Shown piece by piece: positions 18,348 through 27,073 of a stretch of DNA of 64,000 bases; the stretch's first letter is position 1; every line of letters begins with the position of its first letter. The notes below the pieces were generated by a model. It saw only the letters and a list, made by a program, of their open reading frames with translations, had not been told where the DNA came from and did not search any database. Location of the stretch: positions 6,521 through 70,520 of the forward strand of contig DIPM01000011.1 of NCBI GenBank assembly GCA_002427105.1, written 5' to 3'. A program made the translations under genes and the position numbers. This DNA comes from Marinilabiliaceae bacterium UBA5488 (GTDB lineage: Bacteria > Bacteroidota > Bacteroidia > Bacteroidales > Marinilabiliaceae).

Positions 18348-20279
18348 TTAGTCTTTTACTCTTAGTTTAAGAGATTGGTCATCATCAATTTTTAATATTG
18401 TCAAAACAATAATTCTTAATAGAACATAGTAATGTTTTATCAACTCATTTTCTGAATCAGGATTTGTTCCATGCATAAAGCTATTTCGTAAGTCTAAGCC
18501 ATTTGTAAATTCCTTTTTGTTCAGGTAATAATTGAAATAACTCTGTTCTAATCTATTAAAGAGTGTATCCTCAAAATACATTATGTCATCATCAACCATT
18601 TGGTCAATAATAACTCTGCATTCCTCTGAATAGTGCCAATAGTTTATGACTTCTTCTTTATATAGTTGTTTTAATACAAATAATTGATTTTCATCTTTTA
18701 TCTTTAAATAACCATTATGGTCAACGTATAAGTATCCAAGCTCAAACAAATGATGTAATCTGTCACATTGGTAAGATTCAAAATTACCATAAAGTACTTC
18801 CTCATTTATTATTAAATCATATAAACAGTGGTAGTTACTTTTTTTGAAAGGTTCTACATAACTTAACCCTGATTGGTCTGAGAATAAAAAGTGAATTGGA
18901 AGAGCTAACTTACCTTCATTCAGATAGCAATATTTTCTTGCAACAAAACTAGGAATCTGACTTAGGTTATAGGCAGTAGAACTCATGCAGAGTAGTTCAT
19001 TGTCAATTTCTCCTTCCTCCTTATATAATTTGTACTGTCTAAGTAATGCATCAAATTCAGCTAAAAGCGTTCTTATCCTTTCAAAATAACTTATACCATT
19101 AGACGGTAAATTGAATCGAAATCCTTTTAATCCAAATAGATTATCAAGGTGGTCAACAACATAATATTGAATGCATTTCTCTATGTTATCCTTTTGATTT
19201 TGATGCAAAATCTTATCAAATAGAAATATTTGTGCTAGTGATAAAGTTTCTTTTCTACTAAAAATTGGTCCAACCGGGTATTCGTTTTTGGATTTCATGA
19301 AGATTTTCTCCATTGTGCCAAATTCAGAATCCTTACTCACCATTGAAATACATCTCTGTTTATCCAGATAAAAAAACAAATTAATAAAGTGACCCAAATA
19401 TGAAATTGGCATATCACTTTTTAAAAGATACTTTATCCCATATGTATAAATATCGGTGTTGCCATTTTTCGAGGCACTAAATGGTTCTAATTGGTCTTCA
19501 CTAAATGCAACTTGGATACCAAACAATGTACCGCCATTTCTATCAAGAATTTCCTGATTTAATTTTTCTTCTAGCCTTTTTGCTTTTAAGCGTGTTTTAT
19601 CAGAAATTTCAAGATTATCGGATTTTTTTATATTTAAAGCTAAGCGAACAAAGTTTAAGTTTGCTTCCTTTTTATCTAAATACCGAATGATTATATCTTC
19701 TCTATCTTTGATATTTAAACATTTGGGAAAGAATAAGTCATTTCTTTCTCTATCGTGTTTTTCCACAAATTGTGATAATAAAAGCTCTGCTGACTTTTCA
19801 TAATTTAACAGATAATCCCGTATTTCAGAACCATAATACGCTACAAGCTTTTCTTGATGAAGTATTGCCCTAATGTTACAGTTTTCAGAAGTTAAAAGAT
19901 TTGCAAATGAAATTTTATCAATATGCTTATGAATGGAAAGATTTGAGGTTATTTGCCAAAACGAATCTTGTAAAGTCCAACATTCTAACTGACTAAACAA
20001 CCCATTAATGTTACTACTATTAATTTTATTCCAGTATTGTACAATGGTAGACCAAATAACCTTTACTTTTTCTTTGATTCGGTTTATTTCAACTTCTGTC
20101 CATTTTTTAAGAAAAAGTTCATTGTCGATATAAAGCTTTACTTGGTATAATTCAATTATATCATTAATGTCATATTTATTTTCGGCGGAAAAAGTATTTA
20201 ATATCTTGTCAGCTAACTCCAAATTACTGAAGCAAGCGCCATCATATTTTGAATAGAAATATACTCTATCTGATTTCAT
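18348..20279 (-). CDS. Large uncharacterised protein ending in a HEPN-type Rx4H motif
   Basis: 643 residues that I do not recognise as a whole. Most of it is predicted helical, without signal peptide or membrane segments. Near the C-terminus, LDLRNSFMHG (Arg598-Asn-Ser-Phe-Met-His603) followed by a hydrophobic helix (YYVLLRIIVLTILKI) fits the catalytic Rx4-6H motif of HEPN ribonucleases, and the ending resembles DUF4209-like proteins. The gene starts 5 bp after herA and ends 16 bp before hsdR. I infer it is an effector or third component of the SIR2-HerA cassette. A sampled line of the gene is very AT-rich (16 G/C of 60 at 19381). Confidence 0.7.
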   Translation of the reverse strand: MKSDRVYFYSKYDGACFSNLELADKILNTFSAENKYDINDIIELYQVKLYIDNELFLKKWTEVEINRIKEKVKVIWSTIVQYWNKINSSNINGLFSQLECWTLQDSFWQITSNLSIHKHIDKISFANLLTSENCNIRAILHQEKLVAYYGSEIRDYLLNYEKSAELLLSQFVEKHDRERNDLFFPKCLNIKDREDIIIRYLDKKEANLNFVRLALNIKKSDNLEISDKTRLKAKRLEEKLNQEILDRNGGTLFGIQVAFSEDQLEPFSASKNGNTDIYTYGIKYLLKSDMPISYLGHFINLFFYLDKQRCISMVSKDSEFGTMEKIFMKSKNEYPVGPIFSRKETLSLAQIFLFDKILHQNQKDNIEKCIQYYVVDHLDNLFGLKGFRFNLPSNGISYFERIRTLLAEFDALLRQYKLYKEEGEIDNELLCMSSTAYNLSQIPSFVARKYCYLNEGKLALPIHFLFSDQSGLSYVEPFKKSNYHCLYDLIINEEVLYGNFESYQCDRLHHLFELGYLYVDHNGYLKIKDENQLFVLKQLYKEEVINYWHYSEECRVIIDQMVDDDIMYFEDTLFNRLEQSYFNYYLNKKEFTNGLDLRNSFMHGTNPDSENELIKHYYVLLRIIVLTILKIDDDQSLKLRVKD

Positions 20280-20284
20280 GAATT

Positions 20285-22219
20285 TTAATAATTTTCAAGA
20301 GTCTTATTTACTTCAATTTGAAACCATTCCTTACTAATATCGCAATTCTCACTATTAGGGTCTGGTTTTGCTTTATGGATTTTTACTTGTAATGGCATTG
20401 GCACACAATTACCAAAAATGAGTGATTCACCCGGAACAGATTGTTTTATCTTGGTCGTATAGTCATCAGAATAGTAAGGCAAAACTGAATAGATATATTT
20501 CATATCAATTTCATTCTGGATTCGATGAATGATATAGTTCCCACATTGCGATAGAACTGTACTCGATAATTCGGATGGCCTTTGAGATGAAATCAATAAG
20601 TAGAGAGAAAACTTTCGTCCCTCTCTGGCTATCCGTTCAAAAATATTCTCCTTTAAAATATATTCAGCATCCTTCTTTATATATCTATGGGCTTCATCAA
20701 GAATTAAATGAACAGGTTGTTTTCTTCTATCATCCCCCTGCTTTTTTTTGCGGTAGTCAAATATCATTCTACTCACAACGCTTGTCATTAATTCTAAAAC
20801 GTCTGTTCCAACTTCACTGGAATCAACTATTATTAGTTGGTTTGAATTATCATCAGATGCAATGCCAAAACAATCTTTTAAATAATCCTCTTCATTTTTA
20901 TAATCAGAACTGGCATTTCTCATGAAATCACAATCGGGGTTATTAAGAAAATAATCCAATCGACTTAACATGGTTGATGTAAACTCTCTGATACGTGAAT
21001 TTCCTCTCGCTTCTTCCTCCAATAACACAATATCGACAGCAGTCTTTAAAAACTGATAATCAAAATAATCTCCGGGTTTAAGTCTTTTGCTATTTGTTTC
21101 TAAAGCACTTTCTTCGTCTAGCTCCAGTTTTGTTAAATAGTCTGAAAGTTTTCCGTGATTATCTCCAAATGATATACTACAATGCTTATTAACATCATCC
21201 AGAAATTCAATTAGGTCTTCATTTTGACCAACTTCTTCAATAATATCTTTACACTTAATCAATACACCTTGAGCAGCAGTTATTTTTGATGTATCGCTTT
21301 CAGCTTTGGCAATTATATTTCTAAGGATATTTCTAATCTTCCATTGAAAGTAATTCATGTAGATCTCATCAACTTCATCCCCTTGAAAAATTTTATAAAA
21401 CTTAAAGCATTCCTGAAGAACTCTATCCCAAAACGGCTTTTGTGTTCTTTCTGAGGCCATCAAGAAAGCCAACCACTCATCAAGGTTCATCAAGTAGTAT
21501 GGTAGAAAGAATTGTGTTTTATTCTTTTCTACAATGTTTGGCTTATAAAATTTGGTTGAAATGTTTGGGCTTAAGTCGTCTGCAAATGCTTTATAATATT
21601 CGCCATTCACATCAAAAAGAACAGTTTTTGCTCCGTCTGCATGATTCCCCTCTTTCCGGTAGACTTCTTGTAAGATATGGGCTATTGTATTTGATTTTCC
21701 ACTGCCGCTATTTCCCAATACTGCTGTATGTATATTGAATAACTTGTTAATATTCAGATTAATTTTGTAATTAATCATGTTCTTACTAATTCCAATTTCT
21801 ATGCTATCATGTACACCATCAAGCTTTTTATCTTCTGAAATTGTTTTACTGGGAGAAAGAACATGTTTTATATCGTCAATTGTTACAATAGCTACATCAG
21901 TATAAATTGATGGGAAAATGCCAACGCCCATAAAAAACTCATTGGATTTACTCAGGGTTCCAATGGGTTTAATTACCAACTCTCTGGCACTATCCAAATT
22001 GTAACTTGAAAACATTTTGCTTTCAGTACTATGGTCTAATACTGCAACGACTTCACAAATAATTGAATCACCCGTAGCATTTTGGGTTTTGAGAAAACTG
22101 CCAATATTTCCAAAGTAATATATCTGACCATTTAGCGAAACTGTTGAGTTCTTTGTTGTATGAAATAGTTTCACCCTAAACTTATCATACTCAACGGATA
22201 TGATTTTACCTATATTCAT
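20285..22219 (-). CDS. HerA-like hexameric DNA translocase/ATPase
   Basis: 644 residues. An N-terminal HAS-barrel-like region (1-60) is followed by a FtsK/HerA RecA fold: Walker A GNSGSGKS (169-176), Walker B LILDEAH (505-511), and the sensor segment LISSQRPSEL (542-551). HerA ATPases form hexamers that move DNA. When paired with SIR2, DUF4297 or nuclease partners they form antiphage complexes. Its ATG overlaps the stop of the SIR2 gene (ATGA), so the two are translationally coupled and probably made in fixed proportion. Confidence 0.92.
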   Translation of the reverse strand: MNIGKIISVEYDKFRVKLFHTTKNSTVSLNGQIYYFGNIGSFLKTQNATGDSIICEVVAVLDHSTESKMFSSYNLDSARELVIKPIGTLSKSNEFFMGVGIFPSIYTDVAIVTIDDIKHVLSPSKTISEDKKLDGVHDSIEIGISKNMINYKINLNINKLFNIHTAVLGNSGSGKSNTIAHILQEVYRKEGNHADGAKTVLFDVNGEYYKAFADDLSPNISTKFYKPNIVEKNKTQFFLPYYLMNLDEWLAFLMASERTQKPFWDRVLQECFKFYKIFQGDEVDEIYMNYFQWKIRNILRNIIAKAESDTSKITAAQGVLIKCKDIIEEVGQNEDLIEFLDDVNKHCSISFGDNHGKLSDYLTKLELDEESALETNSKRLKPGDYFDYQFLKTAVDIVLLEEEARGNSRIREFTSTMLSRLDYFLNNPDCDFMRNASSDYKNEEDYLKDCFGIASDDNSNQLIIVDSSEVGTDVLELMTSVVSRMIFDYRKKKQGDDRRKQPVHLILDEAHRYIKKDAEYILKENIFERIAREGRKFSLYLLISSQRPSELSSTVLSQCGNYIIHRIQNEIDMKYIYSVLPYYSDDYTTKIKQSVPGESLIFGNCVPMPLQVKIHKAKPDPNSENCDISKEWFQIEVNKTLENY

Positions 22220-23454
22220 TTTTTAGATAAGTTTTCGTTGTAAAACGCAATAAAATCTTTCAGTGTTTTGTCCTGATTTTTATTGGCATCAATATTAGGC
22301 AATAGTTTATTTACAATGCTCTTAAAGAAATGAATTGGTTCTTGGCCAGCATCCCATTCATCTTTATCTAAGGTCTCCCATATTCTAAAAATACGATTAT
22401 CATTAACTTTTGAAATGTCAGCGTGTTCTACATCATTCAATATGACCACATTCATAGTTGAGTTTGTAGCTAATGCTCGATAAATGATGTTGTTAACATG
22501 TTCATCGCTGAAACTGTATCCAACCACGAATAAAACACTATGTGGTTCAAGTAGTTTCTTTTGAAATTCCCTAAATAACTCAACATAAGGACTTCCAAGA
22601 CTTTTGTTTTGCTTGGTGGGAGTGGGATAGACTAATATATTTCTTTCAGACTCTTCCAACTTTTCAGGAAAACTTACTTCTCTGATTTTAAAAAAGGTGT
22701 TTGAGTTTGAATTATCCTCAATCCAATTAACTGAACCATGAATCTTATATAGGTTTACCATATTTTCCACAGGCTCAAACTTTTCAATACTGGTATCCAT
22801 TCTTTTGGAGAATGTGTAATTGAAAAGAGCAGGATTAAAGAACTTGTTGATGCCTCCGCCAAAACCATTGATATAATGAATGTTTAGGCTGTCTAGGGCT
22901 GTCTCATTTAATAAATCATTATTAGTTGTAAAAATGTTTAATCGACTTAGGTCTTTATTTCTAAGAGCCAACTTGCTATAAAAATCCTGATAGGTTTTTA
23001 ATGCTTCTTTTGCCTCAGTTTTATTTAAGTCAACATTAATTTTATAAAAAATTGTATCCTCTATTGTTTTGATGAGCTCATTACAGATTTTAAGTTCATC
23101 TTTAAGCTTGTCAAATTTGTCAAGGTATATTCTATTGGAATACAATATCCCAAGGATTTCTTCAAGATTCTCTTTGTTTTCAATTCTTTCAATAATAGAA
23201 TCAAGTTCATCCTTTATTTCACCGCCCAATAAATCAACTACCTCATTAACTTCTTTAAAAAGACCTTTCATATTTGGTATTGCGTTACAGCTAGTTCCAG
23301 AACCAAACAGAAAATGAATGTTTTTCACATTAAAGAATTCCATAATTCGTTTCTGAATTTCTTTAATCTGTTCATTCTTTAATGATTCAACATCTTTATC
23401 CTGCATTAATTCAAGCAAATCTGTTTGTCCTTGGAAGAAGTTTATTTTGGCCAT
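22216..23454 (-). CDS. SIR2-like NAD-binding protein, defence-type
   Basis: 412 residues. The SIR2 Rossmann fold is visible as GSGTS (51-55), FTTNND (175-180), the catalytic-type His in KIHGS (about 239) and VGYSFSDEH (311-319). In antiphage systems, SIR2 domains deplete NAD+ on activation, killing or stalling the infected cell. It lies 11 bp after hsdS and overlaps herA by 4 bp. SIR2-HerA complexes are known antiviral systems, which supports this reading. The N-terminal 40 residues are helical and may contact HerA. Confidence 0.92.
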   Translation of the reverse strand: MAKINFFQGQTDLLELMQDKDVESLKNEQIKEIQKRIMEFFNVKNIHFLFGSGTSCNAIPNMKGLFKEVNEVVDLLGGEIKDELDSIIERIENKENLEEILGILYSNRIYLDKFDKLKDELKICNELIKTIEDTIFYKINVDLNKTEAKEALKTYQDFYSKLALRNKDLSRLNIFTTNNDLLNETALDSLNIHYINGFGGGINKFFNPALFNYTFSKRMDTSIEKFEPVENMVNLYKIHGSVNWIEDNSNSNTFFKIREVSFPEKLEESERNILVYPTPTKQNKSLGSPYVELFREFQKKLLEPHSVLFVVGYSFSDEHVNNIIYRALATNSTMNVVILNDVEHADISKVNDNRIFRIWETLDKDEWDAGQEPIHFFKSIVNKLLPNIDANKNQDKTLKDFIAFYNENLSKK

Positions 23455-23465
23455 AGGTCAGTATT

Positions 23466-24653
23466 TTAGTCTTTTATTGTAGCTAGTTTCGAGAGTAGTA
23501 TAACTAACATGTCTTGCATTTTACTTTTTTGTTCGGAGAAAACTTGAACGTTTTCATAAATCGGCTTGATTAATTTTTGAATTTCAATCAAGATATGATT
23601 GGTAGGCGTCAAAACCTCAATTGAATTCATATTCTTTTGATTTATTTTAGGTTGTGCCGCACCTGTTACTAAATGAGATACATTAGTATTTTTTAATGCA
23701 AGTAAAAGAATTTCAGTAGTAAATACTCCTTTCCCTGTTAATACATGTGCATGATTATTTACCCAAAACTTACCCCAAATATATTGTAGAGAAGGATTTC
23801 CATTTTCATCAATAACATTTACTCCATCTTCAGAAAATAATAGATGTATTCCATCAAATAAATAGCCATTGATATAATCAACAATACCCATTGCTCCGTA
23901 ATAGGGGAATATCCCTTTTATATCTTGTCTTTCCAATTCAGATAATGGCCTTCTTTTTCCATCAAAACAATTAGAAATAGTATCAAGAGTTTTTACTTCC
24001 CACCCCGCCGGAATCTCCTTATCCAATTCCTCATTATACACCATTGCACCGCCTGAACTTTTATAAGAATTGCCATTTTCATCAGGAAATTCAAACTCCA
24101 CAAACCACTGCTTATAAATCGCCTGTGCGGTTTCTTCAAGTTTTTGAATAAGCTGGTTATTAAGCTCAATACGGTTTTTAACGGTGTTGTATTCAGTAAC
24201 TATTTCACGTTGTTTTTCGGATGAGGGCAAAGGAAATTTCATGGTACAGAAATCTTCCCACTCCAAACTGCCACGAACACCACCAACTGCATGAAAACAA
24301 GCTTCCCTATCGAACTCCTCACGAGAAAACCACATCATTAAATATTCCGGCAAAAGCACTTTTTCATCTTTTACTTCAAAAATGGGATAGGCTTGTGAAA
24401 TAATGGCTTCATCAACCTCTTGCAGCAACGCAACTGGCATTTTTTTATCACGCCTTACCTGCATGGTGCTACAAGCAAACTGGTTTTTACGAATGATTTT
24501 ATAGTTCTCCATATCTGTTCCAATAATATTGGCAACAGATGGGATAAACTGTTTTGAAATACTTAAACCCAAGAGCTGCTTTACATTTAACCCTTTGTTT
24601 CGCTCATCTACAAGCTGTATGTAATCTCCAATTGGCTTATAATTCGATTGCAT
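23466..24653 (-). CDS. hsdS: Type I restriction enzyme specificity subunit
   Basis: About 395 residues from the ATG at 24653 (MQSNYKPIGDY); a start 21 bp earlier is possible but would overlap hsdM more. There are two target-recognition domains, each followed by a conserved helical segment: LNNQLIQKLEETAQAIYKQW centrally and FSEQKSKMQDMLVILLSKL at the end. HsdS sets the bipartite recognition sequence for methylation and cleavage. No second hsdS copy, recombinase or inverted cassette is nearby, so phase-variable shuffling is not indicated. Confidence 0.93.
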   Translation of the reverse strand: MQSNYKPIGDYIQLVDERNKGLNVKQLLGLSISKQFIPSVANIIGTDMENYKIIRKNQFACSTMQVRRDKKMPVALLQEVDEAIISQAYPIFEVKDEKVLLPEYLMMWFSREEFDREACFHAVGGVRGSLEWEDFCTMKFPLPSSEKQREIVTEYNTVKNRIELNNQLIQKLEETAQAIYKQWFVEFEFPDENGNSYKSSGGAMVYNEELDKEIPAGWEVKTLDTISNCFDGKRRPLSELERQDIKGIFPYYGAMGIVDYINGYLFDGIHLLFSEDGVNVIDENGNPSLQYIWGKFWVNNHAHVLTGKGVFTTEILLLALKNTNVSHLVTGAAQPKINQKNMNSIEVLTPTNHILIEIQKLIKPIYENVQVFSEQKSKMQDMLVILLSKLATIKD

Positions 24654-26205
24654 ACCCCAGCTCTTTAAAAACATTTAATAAGTCCTTTTTCGATTGCTCT
24701 TCTGCCTTTAGCAAATCTGAGAATTCGGTTTGCAAGGATTTCATCTTATCATCGAAGTCAATGTTTTCGTCCCGGTTTACAAACTCAATGTATTTGCTGG
24801 GAACAAGCGAGAAGTCTTTCTTTTCAATTTCTTCAAAGCTTGCCGAATAACAATATTCTGGTGTGTTTTCGTAGCCTTTATCTACTTGCTGCCAAGCATG
24901 GAAGGTTTTGGCTATTTGTGAAATGTGGTCAACACTAAATTGTGTAAACTTCTTTTCAAAAGGCTCACCAATTTGGCGTAAATCCAAAAACAACACTTCT
25001 TTTTCACGGTTACGATAATGGCGAGTTTCGTCACCTACTTGTTTGATTTGTTCCTTTTTGTTTTTATTCAGAATCCAAACGGTCACGCTAATATTGGTCG
25101 TATAAAACATGTCCTGTGGCAATATGAGGATTGCTTCCACCAGACTGTTTTCAATGAGTTTACGGCGTATTTTGTATTCATCGCCACCGCCACTCAATGC
25201 CCCGTTTGCCAATACAAAGCCAGCCATGCCATTTTCTGAGAGTTTGGAAACCATGTTCAAAATCCAACCATAGTTGGCATTGCTTTTGGGTGGCACATCG
25301 TAACCACGCCAACGGGGGTCATCGTTTAATTCGTTATCGGCACGCCAGTCCTTCTGGTTAAAAGGTGGGTTGGCCATAATGTAATCGGCTTTCAGGTCGG
25401 GATGTTGGTCGTTGTGAAAGGTATCGGCCGCTTTCTCTCCCAAGTTTCCGGCAATACCACGAATGGCCAAGTTCATTTTTGCCAGTTTGTAAGTGGTGTT
25501 GGTGTATTCCTGTCCGTAAATGGAGATTTCACGTTTGTTTCCGTGATGGCTTTCGATAAATTTGATGGATTGCACGAACATACCTCCCGAGCCACAAGCA
25601 GGGTCATAGATGATGCCCTTATAGGGTTCAATCATTTCGGCAATCAGGTTTACAATACTCTTTGGGGTGTAGAATTCTCCTTTGCCTTTTCCTTCAGCCA
25701 AGGCAAATTTTGAGAGGAAGTATTCGTACACACGGCCAACAATATCCTGTTGTTTGTCCTTAATGGTGTCAATATCGTTAATGGTATCGAGCAGTGAACT
25801 GAGCTTGGTATTGTCCAAGCCCAACCGTGAAAAATAATTGTCGGGCAAAGCTCCTCTTAATGCCTTGTTGTTCTTTTCAATGTTGTGCAGGGCGGTGTCA
25901 ATTTTCAAAGCAATATCGTTTTGCTTTGAGTTTTTGATGATGTACGACCAACGTGAAATCTCATCCAGATAGAACACGTTAGACATGCCGTAAAAGTCTG
26001 GCATGTCTATGTATTTTTCTTTTCCATCGTCAATCAGCTTCTGCCTATGTTTTTCAAACTTGTCGCTGGCAAATTTCAGGAATATCAACCCCAACACCAC
26101 ATGCTTGTATTCGGCAGGTTCAACACTGCCTCGCAACTTATTTGCCGAATCCCACAAGGATTCTTCTATGCTTTTTCCGTTTCCGTTACCGTTCTTCTTT
26201 GCCAT
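24637..26205 (-). CDS. hsdM: Type I restriction enzyme N6-adenine methyltransferase
   Basis: 522 residues, complete HsdM. The N-terminal helical HsdM domain is followed by the SAM-binding motif DPACGSGGMF (201-210) and the catalytic motif NPPF (279-282). It methylates adenine at the sequence set by HsdS and protects host DNA. It is the first gene of the operon, with the shared palindrome element about 67 bp upstream. Its end overlaps hsdS by 17 bp or more. A sampled line (25321) has 27 G/C of 60, much richer than the SIR2/HerA/HEPN genes. Confidence 0.95.
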   Translation of the reverse strand: MAKKNGNGNGKSIEESLWDSANKLRGSVEPAEYKHVVLGLIFLKFASDKFEKHRQKLIDDGKEKYIDMPDFYGMSNVFYLDEISRWSYIIKNSKQNDIALKIDTALHNIEKNNKALRGALPDNYFSRLGLDNTKLSSLLDTINDIDTIKDKQQDIVGRVYEYFLSKFALAEGKGKGEFYTPKSIVNLIAEMIEPYKGIIYDPACGSGGMFVQSIKFIESHHGNKREISIYGQEYTNTTYKLAKMNLAIRGIAGNLGEKAADTFHNDQHPDLKADYIMANPPFNQKDWRADNELNDDPRWRGYDVPPKSNANYGWILNMVSKLSENGMAGFVLANGALSGGGDEYKIRRKLIENSLVEAILILPQDMFYTTNISVTVWILNKNKKEQIKQVGDETRHYRNREKEVLFLDLRQIGEPFEKKFTQFSVDHISQIAKTFHAWQQVDKGYENTPEYCYSASFEEIEKKDFSLVPSKYIEFVNRDENIDFDDKMKSLQTEFSDLLKAEEQSKKDLLNVFKELGYAIEL

Positions 26206-26271
26206 ATATTAATTCAATTCGCTATTATCTTCTTCATATTCGATGGATTCTTCCAAAATCTGTCATAATCC

Positions 26272-26308
26272 GACAAAGATTAAAAGACTAATTGTCAAGT
26301 AGCGTCAA
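26272..26308 (-). promoter_or_regulatory. Promoter/operator element of the hsdM operon (copy 2)
   Basis: TTGTCAAGTAGCGTCAA (26292-26308) matches copy 1 at 15 of 17 positions and is followed after exactly 13 bp by CTTTGTC on the minus strand (26272-26278). It lies 67 bp upstream of the hsdM ATG, where a promoter with a regulator site is expected. Confidence 0.6.
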
Positions 26309-26334
26309 AATTATTAAAATATCTGACTAAATAG

Positions 26335-26502
26335 TCATAAAATATTGATATTTTGTTCCTTAAGTTTCTCAATATAAAGGCGGCAAAATTCATTCTCATT
26401 ACCAGTAAACGAAAACTCTTTATCTGCCTTTGTATGCAAATGGAAATCAGCACGAAGCCAAGTCGCTCCATTTTCAAAAATATTTTTAGTTCCGTTTTCC
26501 AT
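26335..26502 (-). pseudogene. N-terminal remnant of a PHP-domain (TrlF-like) ATPase gene
   Basis: A 55-codon frame from the ATG at 26502 that overlaps the stop of the upstream Xre gene (TAATG). The translation contains ATWLRADFHLHTKADKEF, which reads as the metal-binding HxH start of a PHP domain found in large AAA/SMC-like ATPases (TrlF type). The similarity runs to EKLKEQNINIL, then a stop at 26335-26337; homologues continue for hundreds of residues with the rest of the PHP and ATPase domains. The rest of the gene appears to have been lost, and the hsdM promoter element begins 27 bp further on. I infer truncation when the RM operon was inserted or by deletion. Confidence 0.6.
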
Positions 26503-26699
26503 TATTGCGCTTTTCTATCAGTTAATAATTCTTTGACTTCTACATCAAGGATTTCAGCTATTTTGTATAAGTCCCCTAAACTTGGTTGCCGTCTATTTTG
26601 GGCATACGAATTTACCATATTGTAACTCTTGCCTAATTGCTCAGCCAACCATTTTTGTTTAATTCCCTTCTGTTCTAAAACGTCTTTTATTCGGTTCAT
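26502..26699 (-). CDS. Xre-family small transcriptional regulator
   Basis: 65 residues, almost entirely a helix-turn-helix (LEQKGIKQKWLAEQLGKSYNMVNSYAQNRR, in two helices). Its stop TAA overlaps the ATG of the PHP remnant (TAATG), which points to a former regulator-effector operon. The regulator is intact although its partner is truncated. It might still act on its own promoter; no clear operator was seen. Confidence 0.82.
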   Translation of the reverse strand: MNRIKDVLEQKGIKQKWLAEQLGKSYNMVNSYAQNRRQPSLGDLYKIAEILDVEVKELLTDRKAQ

Positions 26700-26920
26700 T
26701 CTTGGACTTTTTTATATTTTGTAAATGTAAGAATAATCATTTAACATCTCATGCAATGAGTATTTAAATCATTATTCTGTTTGGGTGTGGAGGGGTAGGG
26801 CAAGCTCTTTTAGTTTTTGAGCGTTGGTATTTTTGTGTCGGAAAAAACCAAATGTATTTGACCGTGGTGAAGGGTTTTCTGCAATGAGACACAGCGGTAA
26901 GTATAAGAATAGTAGCCGAG

Positions 26921-27073
26921 ATCAGCAATATAACCTGGTGAATATTCAACCAACCTTATTCTGAGCCCATCGAATTGTATAGTCTGCCAATAAGCAGAAC
27001 CACTATCACCTTTAAATTCCTTCTTCGGAATATTTTTTCAGTTAATTGTTTGAAAAAGAATACCTTCATCCAT
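26921..27073 (-). pseudogene. Decayed DHCW-motif cupin gene
   Basis: From the ATG at 27073 the frame reads MDEGILFQTIN, then TGA, then KNIPKKEFKGDSGSAYWQTI and FDGLRIRLVEYSPGYIAD. This matches the N-terminal half of small DHCW-motif cupin proteins, in which the position of the TGA is usually a Trp. After GYIAD the similarity ends where the DHCW motif should begin, so the C-terminal half is lost or out of frame. The gene is non-functional. It marks the right edge of the accessory island before the menaquinone genes. Confidence 0.6.

Noticed and set aside
23466..24653. Phase-variable hsdS
   Set aside because: There is only one hsdS, with no inverted partial copy or recombinase nearby.
26295..26477. 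60-codon minus-strand frame before hsdM
   Set aside because: It is in another frame over the PHP remnant, whose peptide has clear PHP motifs; this frame has none.
26764..26949. 61-codon minus-strand frame
   Set aside because: Out of frame with the cupin relic on the same strand and low complexity; no recognisable motif.
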